Positions 1-5,506 of a stretch of DNA of 5,506 nt are shown here, in pieces; position 1 is the first letter of the stretch, and each line of letters starts with the position of its first letter. This DNA is from Duncaniella sp. Its GTDB lineage: Bacteria > Bacteroidota > Bacteroidia > Bacteroidales > Muribaculaceae. Made by a program: the position numbers and the translations under genes. The notes under the pieces were generated by a model that was given only the letters and a program-made list of their open reading frames with translations, was not told where the DNA came from and made no database searches. The DNA lies in assembly GCF_029054785.1 (NCBI RefSeq), contig NZ_JAIDEN010000146.1, positions 1 through 5,506 on the forward strand, given 5' to 3'.

Positions 1-9
1 CCGTCGCCT

Positions 10-102
10 GCGAAAGTTTTGGGCGTCTATGGCTCTTCATTTCAGTTACATAGCTCGCTATGCTCCTTCAATTCAGAACCATATCCACCTCAAAACTTTC
101 GC
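10..102. repeat. Large imperfect palindrome (REP/MITE-like element)
   Basis: A perfect 12-bp inverted repeat, GCGAAAGTTTTG at 10-21 and CAAAACTTTCGC at 91-102, encloses two further nested pairs: TATGG (28-32) with CCATA (79-83), and CATAGC (49-54) with GCTATG (57-62). All three pairs share nearly the same centre, so the whole stretch can fold as one interrupted hairpin or cruciform. Two imperfect direct copies of a pyrimidine-rich motif, GCTCTTCATTTCAG (32-45) and GCTCCTTCAATTCAG (62-76), lie between the stems. The layout resembles dispersed palindromic elements (REP-like or MITE-like), but copy number cannot be judged from one window. An open reading frame across it (29-295) is not considered a gene. 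The structure itself is certain; its identity as a mobile or dispersed element is inferred. Confidence 0.7.
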
Positions 103-135
103 TCAGATTTTAACTATTGTTATTAAAAAACCTCT
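102..135 (-). repeat. 34-bp repeat, left copy (inverted relative to the copy at 5436)
   Basis: Read on the minus strand, this stretch begins AGAGGTTTTTTAAT and ends AGTTAAAATCTGAG. It matches positions 5436-5469 of the plus strand at 31 of 34 bases, with differences only at repeat positions 8, 14 and 20. The copy abuts the large palindrome, sharing base 102, and ends 11 bp before the start codon of the barrel gene. The AGAGG end faces the gene module. It may be the end of a mobile or dispersed element whose body is the palindrome to its left, and it occupies the place where a promoter for the first gene would be expected. Confidence 0.75.
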
Positions 136-146
136 AAAATTTTCGG

Positions 147-1685
147 ATGTCAGAGATCATCGGATTCAGATACCGGCTGATAGTATTGGCTGTCGCAGTG
201 AGCCTTTTTTCAGGGCTCACGGCTCAGTCTTTGTCTGTGCGCGATCTCCAGCGACTGACACTACCTCTTACCATTCGGTCTCTGAAAAACCATGAACACA
301 ATCCTGCTACGATGGTTGCCAGGGACTCGGTTTCGATCTCTTCGTTTGCTGTCGGTTCGGATATTGAGCGTCAGGAAAAGGCGGTCATGGAGCAGTTGGG
401 CGACGGACATGATCTTTTCAGCATTTCAGCTGATTCATATACCCGTCTTGGTTCTGAAAGTGCGGTCTGGGGGAGCGCGTCATTCGTGACCGGTTCCTAT
501 CATTCGGTGCGTTGGACTGACTGTATCGACTATGTGCGTGTGGCTCCTTATGTCCTCGGCGATGAGGCGGGAGGCGATCTCAGCACCCGTAGCTATCGTT
601 TTTCCGGAGGCTATGCACACGATTTCGACCGATGGTCCGTCGGGGTGCAGGCTGCATACAGAGCCGAAATTGCCTATCGCAACCGGGATCCGCGTGTGAA
701 GACAGTTGTCTCTGACCTTGACATATCGTTGGGAGGAGCCTATAAAGTCGGTTCCGGCAATGTCATCGGTCTGAAAGCCGGTATCAATGTCTATTCCCAG
801 AACTGTGATCTTGATTTCTATAATCCGCTGAATGAGATAAACACCTATACTCTGACCGGTATGGGAACTTATTACAAGCGCTTTATGGGCAATGCCAATA
901 AAAACAGCGGCTATTCATCGTTTGGCTATGATCTGGGTCTCCAATGGCTTCCGCTTGAAAAAAGCGGTCTGTCGGTGACTGTCGGTTATGCCGGATACAG
1001 AATGGAACAGCAACTGCGTAATTACAACAATCTCACACTGGGATATACAGACAATGATATTCTCGACTGGAACATCGCTTATCGGGTGGATGTCGGTGAC
1101 GCCGTGACACTCCAGCCGGCTTTTGACGGCGGCATATACCGTCGGAAAGGTACGGAGAACCTCTTCGGCTCATCAGCCGGCTCAAGCTATGACCGTATCG
1201 GGTCTGTTTCGCCATATTCTCATGACGTGAGCCGCTTCCGTTTTTCTGTCCCGATGCAATTCGGCAAGCATTCACGAGTGCTCACTCTCAGCCCGTCCGT
1301 AGCTTATGAATCTGATGAAGAAAGATATTCAGATCCGCTGCGGAAACAGAGGGTCAGTCATATAATCCCCGGACTTCAGGCCGATTTTTCATCGGTTTCC
1401 GGTCGGAAATGGCTTTGGAATGCATCTGTCAGCGGCTCCTATGCAAAAGTATGTCAGTCAGAATCCATACTGACAGATCTTGACACCGCGACAGCTCTCG
1501 GACAGTGTGTGGTTTCCAATTATTCGATGCTCTCGGCTGACCGCCTGCGCTTTGGGGCGGATGTCGGCCTTTCACGGACGGTTCTGAGTTTTATCCTCTC
1601 TCTGAAAGTCGGCTACCGGCTTACAGATTTCCGCGGTGAGGACCTTTGTCACGGAATGGCGATTTCGCTTGCTGCTGAATTCTGA
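147..1685 (+). CDS. DUF6850-family outer-membrane beta-barrel protein
   Basis: A 512-residue protein predicted to sit in the outer membrane. Residues 1-26 form a signal peptide: a basic patch (RYR, 8-10), a hydrophobic core (11-24), and likely cleavage after Ala26 before Gln27. The mature protein starts with a periplasmic segment containing LQRLTLP and an NPA motif (52-54). From about residue 80 to the end it shows short alternating polar/hydrophobic strands rich in Tyr, Trp and Gly, and it ends in Phe, as outer-membrane barrels do. Order and motifs (QLGDG, WGSASF, FSGGYAHDF, a C-terminal strand ending AAEF) match what I recall of DUF6850 proteins, and the length is usual. ATG at 147 is the first ATG after an in-frame TAA at 135-137 and gives a complete signal peptide. 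No Shine-Dalgarno is seen, as is normal in Bacteroidetes. The ligand and the function are unknown. From memory, relatives lie near TonB-dependent receptor and DUF4876 genes; none is visible in this window. Confidence 0.85.
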   Translation: MSEIIGFRYRLIVLAVAVSLFSGLTAQSLSVRDLQRLTLPLTIRSLKNHEHNPATMVARDSVSISSFAVGSDIERQEKAVMEQLGDGHDLFSISADSYTRLGSESAVWGSASFVTGSYHSVRWTDCIDYVRVAPYVLGDEAGGDLSTRSYRFSGGYAHDFDRWSVGVQAAYRAEIAYRNRDPRVKTVVSDLDISLGGAYKVGSGNVIGLKAGINVYSQNCDLDFYNPLNEINTYTLTGMGTYYKRFMGNANKNSGYSSFGYDLGLQWLPLEKSGLSVTVGYAGYRMEQQLRNYNNLTLGYTDNDILDWNIAYRVDVGDAVTLQPAFDGGIYRRKGTENLFGSSAGSSYDRIGSVSPYSHDVSRFRFSVPMQFGKHSRVLTLSPSVAYESDEERYSDPLRKQRVSHIIPGLQADFSSVSGRKWLWNASVSGSYAKVCQSESILTDLDTATALGQCVVSNYSMLSADRLRFGADVGLSRTVLSFILSLKVGYRLTDFRGEDLCHGMAISLAAEF

Positions 1686-1708
1686 CAATTAATATCTGAT
1701 AATTAATA
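1681..1708 (+). repeat. Tandem duplication of a 14-bp unit across a stop codon
   Basis: TCTGACAATTAATA (1681-1694) is followed directly by TCTGATAATTAATA (1695-1708), 13 of 14 bases identical, and then by a decaying third start, TTTGA. The first unit contains the TGA stop of the barrel gene at 1683-1685. The second and third units therefore supply further in-register AT-rich spacer before the ABC ATPase gene. It is most simply a replication-slippage duplication. The resulting AT-rich leader may favour ribosome access to the next gene. Confidence 0.6.
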
Positions 1709-1735
1709 TTTGAAAAACTGATATAAACTACTATA

Positions 1736-2638
1736 ATGAATCACGATTCTGAATCGGTAATATTTGTAAAAAATCTGACCCAGCGCTATGGCATGGGGCG
1801 CATTATTTACAGCGACCTGAGTTTTGAGGTTCCCAAAGGGAGGATTCTCGGTCTTCTTGGTAAAAACGGAACTGGCAAGACAACAACGATAAACATTCTG
1901 ATGGGCTATCTGCGTCCGCAGAAGGGCGAATGCATGATTTTCGGGGAGAAAATCACAGAGATGACACCTGCTACCCGCGCGCGCATCGCATTGCTCATCG
2001 AAGGCCATGTCCAGTATGCCTTCATGACAATCGAGCAGATCGAGCGTTTCTACTCACGCTTCTATCCTAAATGGAACAGAGAGGCCTATTATGAGCTGAT
2101 GAACAAGCTGCATGTCTCTCCTGGGCAGAAGATCTCCTCCATGTCGTGCGGACAGCGCTCTCAGGTGGCATTGGGCCTGATATTAGCACAAAATGCTGAT
2201 CTGCTTGTGCTTGACGACTTCTCCCTGGGGCTTGATCCAGGCTATCGCCGTCTTTTTATCGACTATCTTCGTGAATTCGCCAAGGCGGAGGAGAAGACCG
2301 TCTTCATGACATCGCATATCATTCAGGATCTTGAACGCCTGATTGACGACTGCATCATACTTGACTACGGAAAGATCCTTACCCAGATGCCAGTCGACGA
2401 TCTGTTGAGAGATTTTTCACGCTACACACTTCTGACTGACGCCCCGATTGAAAAATTTTCATCTGACGGCATGTTTGTCAACCCCGGCAAAATCAAGGAT
2501 GAAGTCGAATTTTATACATTCAAGCCTATGGCTGAAGTCAGAGCCGCACTTGACGGCCTTGGCATTGCTTCCGATACACTTGCCCGTCAGGAAATGTCGC
2601 TTGAAGACGCATTCATCGGACTTACCGGTAAATATTGA
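1736..2638 (+). CDS. ABC transporter ATP-binding protein (ABC-2 type, atypical Walker B)
   Basis: A 300-residue cytoplasmic nucleotide-binding subunit expected to power the membrane protein encoded 6 bp downstream. Visible motifs in order: Walker A GKNGTGKTT (42-50); a Q-loop region with Glu89 where Gln is usual (LLIEG, 86-90); a signature MSCGQ (136-140) instead of LSGGQ; Walker B LLVLDD (156-161); a D-loop GLDP (165-168); and the switch His194 in MTSH. After the Walker B Asp160, the catalytic Glu is replaced by Asp161, and the usual Pro-Thr that follows is Phe-Ser. Residues from about 215 to 300 form the C-terminal extension common in ABC-2-type ATPases, ending in SLEDAFIGLTGKY. The length is normal for the group. 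The ATG at 1736 starts just before the first beta strand and follows an AT-rich leader. From memory, LDDFSLGLDPGYRRLF is shared by ATPases linked to DUF4857 genes, so the Asp may be a family trait and not decay. The substrate is unknown. Confidence 0.93.
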   Translation: MNHDSESVIFVKNLTQRYGMGRIIYSDLSFEVPKGRILGLLGKNGTGKTTTINILMGYLRPQKGECMIFGEKITEMTPATRARIALLIEGHVQYAFMTIEQIERFYSRFYPKWNREAYYELMNKLHVSPGQKISSMSCGQRSQVALGLILAQNADLLVLDDFSLGLDPGYRRLFIDYLREFAKAEEKTVFMTSHIIQDLERLIDDCIILDYGKILTQMPVDDLLRDFSRYTLLTDAPIEKFSSDGMFVNPGKIKDEVEFYTFKPMAEVRAALDGLGIASDTLARQEMSLEDAFIGLTGKY

Positions 2639-2644
2639 TTACAC

Positions 2645-3316
2645 ATGGAAAGAGCTATTATATTTAAAGAATGGGTGAAAACCAGGATGGTTTTCTTCAT
2701 TTCACTCGGACTTGCAGTTTGCATTGCGTTCTATACGGTAGCCATGATGAACCGTCTGATCGAATTGAAAGGCGTCGAGCACCTTTGGCTCATCATGTTG
2801 CTTAAGGACAATACGTTCATCGACATGATAAAATATGTGCCTCTCCTTGTCGGTCTGGCCATCGGTGTGGCCCAGATGGCACCGGAAATGACTCAGAAGC
2901 GTCTGAAACTGACTCTCCATCTGCCATATCCACAACGTCGGCTGGTCGGTCTGATGCTGCTTGCCGGTCTGGCAGAGCTGTTGGTCGTCTATCTGCTTCA
3001 GGCCATGATAATAATGGTCTATGATTTCAGGATCCTTCCGGTGGAACTGGTCGGACGCGTGATGCTCACGACTTTACCTTGGTATTTCGCCGGTTTTACG
3101 GCCTATCTGTTTGTGACAGCGGTCTGTCTTGAAGGCACCTGGAGACGCCGTATCATTCTTTCACTTCTCGGAATTGCAGTATTGATGATGTATTTTCTTC
3201 AGCCGGCGCTTGAAGCTTACAATGGTATGGTTCTGCTGATTGTCATTACAGTTGTGCTTCTTGCCGTTCTGTCATTCGGTTCAATAATCAGGTTTAAGGA
3301 GGGCCGTCAGGATTAA
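2645..3316 (+). CDS. ABC-2-type permease subunit, six-helix membrane protein
   Basis: A 223-residue inner-membrane protein that is the likely transmembrane partner of the ATPase before it. Six hydrophobic segments are visible at about residues 15-35, 63-80, 100-125, 134-161, 168-187 and 194-215. Basic residues put the N-terminus, the 81-99 loop, the WRRR turn (166-169) and the C-terminal RFKEG on the cytoplasmic side, which gives a consistent in-in topology. The loop after helix 2 contains PEMTQKRLKLTLHLP (80-94), matching the Glu-to-Pro coupling loop typical of ABC-2 permeases. It is short for the fold and has no extra domain, so it probably works as a homodimer. The gaps of 6 bp before it and 5 bp after it point to coupled expression with both neighbours. 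I recognise the fold but not a named family; what it transports is not evident. Confidence 0.85.
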   Translation: MERAIIFKEWVKTRMVFFISLGLAVCIAFYTVAMMNRLIELKGVEHLWLIMLLKDNTFIDMIKYVPLLVGLAIGVAQMAPEMTQKRLKLTLHLPYPQRRLVGLMLLAGLAELLVVYLLQAMIIMVYDFRILPVELVGRVMLTTLPWYFAGFTAYLFVTAVCLEGTWRRRIILSLLGIAVLMMYFLQPALEAYNGMVLLIVITVVLLAVLSFGSIIRFKEGRQD

Positions 3317-3321
3317 GTATT

Positions 3322-4569
3322 ATGAAAAAAGCATATACAATCTTAATTGTCGCACTTAGTGTCATTGTTCTCTCATGGTTTCTTCCGTGGCTATATTCTC
3401 TGTTGTTCCCCGTCGGTACTTCAGATCCGTTTATCGCTTATTCTCCCGTCAGCAATGAACTGATCGTGTCGGAGAGAAGCGGCGAAAAGGAATCTGTCAT
3501 TTATCCGCTCAATGCCGCAGGAGAACGCCGGGAAGGTGTTGTCTACTCGAAAGAACAGCGTGATTCACTGCTGCCGCAGTTGTATTTTACCCAGCTTGTG
3601 GCGCGCGAGCAGCTGCCTGATTCAATCAACGGTATCGAAATTTCCATTCCGCTGCTGAAACATAACCAGTGGGTGTTCACATCTTCGCCACGAGATGTCA
3701 ACAAACGTTTTGCCGACGTCTATCTGATCATGGAATCCATGCCCGCCCGAATTGATCTTGAGGACCCGACTGAAGTCTTCCGCTTCCGTGACGGACGGGT
3801 GGAGTTTATCGAAATGGAGACCAATGAGGTGAATCAGGGACGGACCGGACGTTTTACCGAGATATTTAATGACCGCGGATTCACTCTTCCGATGAAAAGC
3901 TATTCAGCCAACATCACAAGCCGTAAGCCTTATGATGAAGGTTATCTGATGGTGGATGCCAACGGAGATGTGTTTCACATGAAGATGCAGGCCGGTCGTC
4001 CTTACATGTCAAAGATCAGGAAGCCGGATTCAATCTCTGCCGCTCATGTGTTTATCATGGAAAATGCCGACAAAGGCGCTCTCGGTTTCATGTCGGATGA
4101 AAACCACAATTTTTACCTGATCCGGCGCGACGGTTACCGGCTGTGTCATCTGCCGGTCGGAAAGGTCGATCCCGAAAAGGACCGTATTGCAGTTGTGAAA
4201 AATCTGTTCAACATGATTGTCCGGATCTCAAATCAGGATGGCACACGCTGGTTTGCGGTTGATTCCGGCGATTACGGACTTCTGGCGAGCTATGCAAAAG
4301 CCTCTGAGGTCAGTCCGGTTGCAAAGATCGGATCCTATATTTTCCCTTACGCTCTGTCTTTCACCTCGATTTCAGACTGCTATGCGACGCCGCGCATAGA
4401 GTCGGTTTCATGGGCCGCGCTCATCCTTAATGTCGTGCTTGCGGTGATAATATTTGTTGTTTACCGCCGTCGTAGATCTGAGGCTATATGCAGCGCTGCT
4501 GTCGCTTCGGTTGTCACGCTGGTGTTCGGCATATTCTCGTTTATCCCCTTCATGCTTATAAAAAATTGA
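3322..4569 (+). CDS. DUF4857-type inner-membrane protein with large periplasmic domain
   Basis: A 415-residue protein with one N-terminal membrane helix (about 5-29, containing SWFLPWLYSLLFP), a large soluble domain (30-361), and two C-terminal helices (about 362-381 and 389-411). The RRRR stretch at 382-385 places the loop between the last two helices in the cytoplasm, so the large domain faces the periplasm. The domain is rich in short beta strands with repeated polar turns (FRFRDGRVEFIEM, DANGDVFHMK, DENHNFYLIRRDGYRL), suggestive of a propeller-like or all-beta fold. Motifs such as SSPRDVN (121-127), RKPYDEGYLM (201-210), GRPYM (225-229) and a late ATPRIE (355-360) agree with my recollection of DUF4857. 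It follows the permease by 5 bp and is probably part of the same complex, supplying a periplasmic arm for substrate or partner binding. The family has no established function that I know of. Confidence 0.8.
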   Translation: MKKAYTILIVALSVIVLSWFLPWLYSLLFPVGTSDPFIAYSPVSNELIVSERSGEKESVIYPLNAAGERREGVVYSKEQRDSLLPQLYFTQLVAREQLPDSINGIEISIPLLKHNQWVFTSSPRDVNKRFADVYLIMESMPARIDLEDPTEVFRFRDGRVEFIEMETNEVNQGRTGRFTEIFNDRGFTLPMKSYSANITSRKPYDEGYLMVDANGDVFHMKMQAGRPYMSKIRKPDSISAAHVFIMENADKGALGFMSDENHNFYLIRRDGYRLCHLPVGKVDPEKDRIAVVKNLFNMIVRISNQDGTRWFAVDSGDYGLLASYAKASEVSPVAKIGSYIFPYALSFTSISDCYATPRIESVSWAALILNVVLAVIIFVVYRRRRSEAICSAAVASVVTLVFGIFSFIPFMLIKN

Positions 4570-4600
4570 AAGTAATATCCATAATTAAAAAACTGTAAAA

Positions 4601-5215
4601 ATGAAAAAGACTTCAATCTTTACAATTCTTGCACTTTTCTGCCTCGTGTTGGTTTCATGTGGCGGTTCGTCAAAATCAGAATCTGCTGAAGGGTCAGCAG
4701 GAACAATCAGTGTTGATCAGCTTCTTGCCGATGCTGAGAATCTGGTAGGAGATACTGTTGTCATTGAAGGTGTCTGCTCTCATCTTTGCCGTCATGGAGG
4801 CCGCAAGGCGTTCGTTGTCGGATCTGCTGACAGTGTGCTGATCCGCTGTGAGGCGTTCCCTCTGATGGGGGAGCCGTTCCCGAAATCAACAATCCATCAG
4901 CCGATTCAGGTCAAGGGAGTTGTGTGTGAAGAGCGTGTTGACGAAGCCGCGATTCAGAAAATGATACAACAGTATGAGGAAACTCAGAAGGCCGCCGCAG
5001 AAAAAGCAGCTGAGGCCGGAGAAGAAGCTGCCGGAGAAGTTGAAGTCGGCTGTGCGACAGAGCGCACCGCACAGGGTCAGAAGAACCTGACTGCGTTTGA
5101 AGACCGCATAGCCGATTATCGTGCCCGTATCGCAGCCCGTCAGGAAAAGGAAGGCAAGCCTTATCTCTCTTTTTATTGCCTCCAGGCAATCTCTTATGAG
5201 ATTCTTCCTGAATAA
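4601..5215 (+). CDS. Lipoprotein with predicted OB-fold and Cys/His cluster
   Basis: A 204-residue lipoprotein. Residues 1-19 are a type II signal peptide with lipobox LVSC, and Cys20 is the expected lipidation site. A Gly/Ser/Glu linker (21-34) leads to a compact beta-rich domain at 35-115 whose pattern (ISVDQLL, GDTVVIEGVCSHLC, KAFVVG, IRCEAF, IQVKGVVCEERV) fits a bacterial OB-fold. It contains C59-S-H61-L-C63-R-H65-G-G, a tight Cys/His cluster that could bind a metal or form a redox pair. A charged, Ala/Glu-rich helical stretch (113-148) and another helix (162-184) follow, then a short hydrophobic tail. Further cysteines are at 83, 109, 151 and 193. No clear surface-export signal (such as a K-D/E-D/E run) follows Cys20, so a periplasm-facing outer-membrane position is the default guess. 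The gap to the DUF4857-type gene is 31 bp without a terminator, and two hairpins follow the stop, so it is probably the last gene of the operon. The OB-fold assignment is by pattern only. Confidence 0.75.
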   Translation: MKKTSIFTILALFCLVLVSCGGSSKSESAEGSAGTISVDQLLADAENLVGDTVVIEGVCSHLCRHGGRKAFVVGSADSVLIRCEAFPLMGEPFPKSTIHQPIQVKGVVCEERVDEAAIQKMIQQYEETQKAAAEKAAEAGEEAAGEVEVGCATERTAQGQKNLTAFEDRIADYRARIAARQEKEGKPYLSFYCLQAISYEILPE

Positions 5216-5256
5216 GCGTCTGACATTCGGATTGAGAGTTTATACTCAGATCTGAT

Positions 5257-5296
5257 TTTGGAACTTGTTACGAAACAAGCTCCAAAGGTAATTTTT
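5257..5296 (+). terminator. Rho-independent terminator after the five-gene operon
   Basis: TTTGGA (5257-5262) and CTTGTT (5264-5269) pair exactly with AACAAG (5274-5279) and TCCAAA (5281-5286), with one A-C mismatch (5263/5280) and an ACGA loop. This makes a 12-pair stem. A run of five T (5292-5296) follows after a five-base gap. It starts 41 bp after the lipoprotein stop codon and is the first strong hairpin downstream of the gene cluster. The short offset between stem and T-run makes it less than ideal, and the second hairpin behind it may add strength. Confidence 0.75.
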
Positions 5297-5306
5297 AGAC
5301 ATTTTG

Positions 5307-5341
5307 ATCCCTGTTGCAGTTCACCTTGCGGCAGGGATTTT
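5307..5341 (+). terminator. Second terminator-like hairpin
   Basis: ATCCCTGTTGC (5307-5317) pairs along its full length with GCGGCAGGGAT (5328-5338), using two G-U pairs, around a 10-base loop. The T-run that follows is short (TTTT at 5338-5341, the first T being in the stem). It is probably a backup terminator in tandem with the one at 5257. Because of the short T-run, it could instead be a processing or 3'-end stabilising structure. Confidence 0.6.
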
Positions 5342-5415
5342 GTCATTTCCTGAATTCGGAATATTCCATTTTTCGTTTGGACACCGGTTGCAGTTGAACT
5401 TCCGCTGTCGTTTTG
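5313..5415 (+). repeat. Imperfect direct repeat sharing GTTGCAGTT
   Basis: GTTGCAGTT occurs at 5313-5321 and again at 5387-5395. After each copy the sequence stays loosely similar (CTTGCGG against CTTCCGC, then a TTTTG). The first copy forms the left arm of the second terminator-like hairpin; the second copy lacks a good matching right arm. This may be a decayed duplicate of the terminator. The 9-bp core is certain, but its meaning is weakly supported. Confidence 0.35.
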
Positions 5416-5435
5416 ATGTTTTTAATAAACAGTTA

Positions 5436-5469
5436 AGAGGTTGTTTAAAAACAAGAGTTAAAATCTGAG
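5436..5469 (+). repeat. 34-bp repeat, right copy
   Basis: This plus-strand copy begins AGAGGTTGTTTAAAAAC and ends AGTTAAAATCTGAG. It matches the minus strand of 102-135 at 31 of 34 bases. It contains a short palindrome, TTGTTT (5441-5446) with AAACAA (5449-5454). The sequence beyond differs from the left copy: a small inverted repeat, TATCT (5475-5479) with AGATA (5483-5487), follows in place of the large palindrome. As on the left, the AGAGG end faces the gene module. It could be the end of an insertion sequence or of a dispersed non-coding element that continues past the window. Confidence 0.75.
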
Positions 5470-5498
5470 TGGTGTATCTTTTAGATAAATTGTTGTAA

Positions 5499-5506
5499 AT
5501 GAGAAA
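5499..5506 (+). other. Possible start of a downstream gene, cut by the window edge
   Basis: An ATG at 5499 follows a TTGTAA leader and continues AGA AA, a common look for gene starts in Bacteroidetes. Only two full codons are present, so nothing can be said about the product. If real, the right 34-bp repeat lies in its leader 29 bp upstream. That spacing would fit either a host gene or the transposase of an insertion sequence whose end is the repeat. The rest of 5216-5506 has no reading frame that I would call a gene. Confidence 0.25.

Noticed and set aside
1..135. CRISPR array, given the repeats in this stretch
   Set aside because: The internal direct motifs occur only twice, are imperfect and lie inside a palindrome. 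There is no regular repeat-spacer pattern and no cas gene.
117..142. Possible Bacteroides-type promoter (TTG at 117, TAAAATTT at 135)
   Set aside because: The -7 element does not match TAnnTTTG, the spacing is short, and transcription would start at or after the start codon at 147.
29..295. Open reading frame of 88 codons on the + strand
   Set aside because: It starts inside the palindromic element and overlaps the signal-peptide region of the barrel gene in another frame. The protein has no recognisable pattern.
1705..1712. AATATTTG resembling a -7 promoter element before the ABC ATPase gene
   Set aside because: The first base of the TA pair is wrong and no TTG lies at the right distance upstream. 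The AT-rich tandem repeat explains the resemblance.
1703..2008. Minus-strand reading frame of 101 codons
   Set aside because: It lies antisense to the ABC ATPase start and Walker A region, which has clear coding evidence. The translated protein shows no domain features.
4911..5189. Minus-strand reading frame of 92 codons, Leu/Arg-rich
   Set aside because: It is antisense to the Ala/Glu-rich helical part of the lipoprotein gene, and its composition is a by-product of that bias.
5358..5367. Perfect 10-bp palindrome GGAATATTCC
   Set aside because: It is short, AT-rich at the centre and isolated. Without a second copy or a nearby regulator gene, there is no ground to call it an operator.

Overview
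The window looks like a chromosomal segment from the order Bacteroidales, probably a gut lineage of the Muribaculaceae/Bacteroides type. The grounds are the families encoded (DUF6850 outer-membrane barrel, DUF4857 protein), moderate GC content in the genes with AT-rich gaps, and A-rich leaders without Shine-Dalgarno sequences. The family-level placement is an inference from style; no marker gene is present.

Layout: positions 1-146 hold no gene. They contain a large imperfect palindrome (10-102) that runs directly into a 34-bp repeat (102-135). Five genes follow, all on the + strand and closely packed. They are a DUF6850-type outer-membrane beta-barrel (147-1685), an ABC ATPase (1736-2638), a six-helix ABC-2-type membrane subunit (2645-3316), a DUF4857-type inner-membrane protein with a large periplasmic domain (3322-4569), and a lipoprotein with a predicted OB-fold (4601-5215). 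The gaps are 50, 6, 5 and 31 bp. No terminator-like hairpin interrupts them, so they are probably one operon. Two hairpins (5257-5296 and 5307-5341) end it. A second copy of the 34-bp repeat lies at 5436-5469 in the opposite orientation, and a gene may begin at 5499.

How the parts may work together: the ATPase and permease form the core of an ABC-2-type transporter. The DUF4857-type protein probably adds a periplasmic domain to it. The barrel and the lipoprotein would provide the outer-membrane side. This looks like an uncharacterised envelope-spanning transport or envelope-maintenance system. The substrate cannot be read from the sequence. The most notable points are the ATPase's Asp in place of the catalytic Glu, a Cys/His cluster in the lipoprotein, and the 34-bp repeats (31/34 identical) that bracket the module in inverted orientation.
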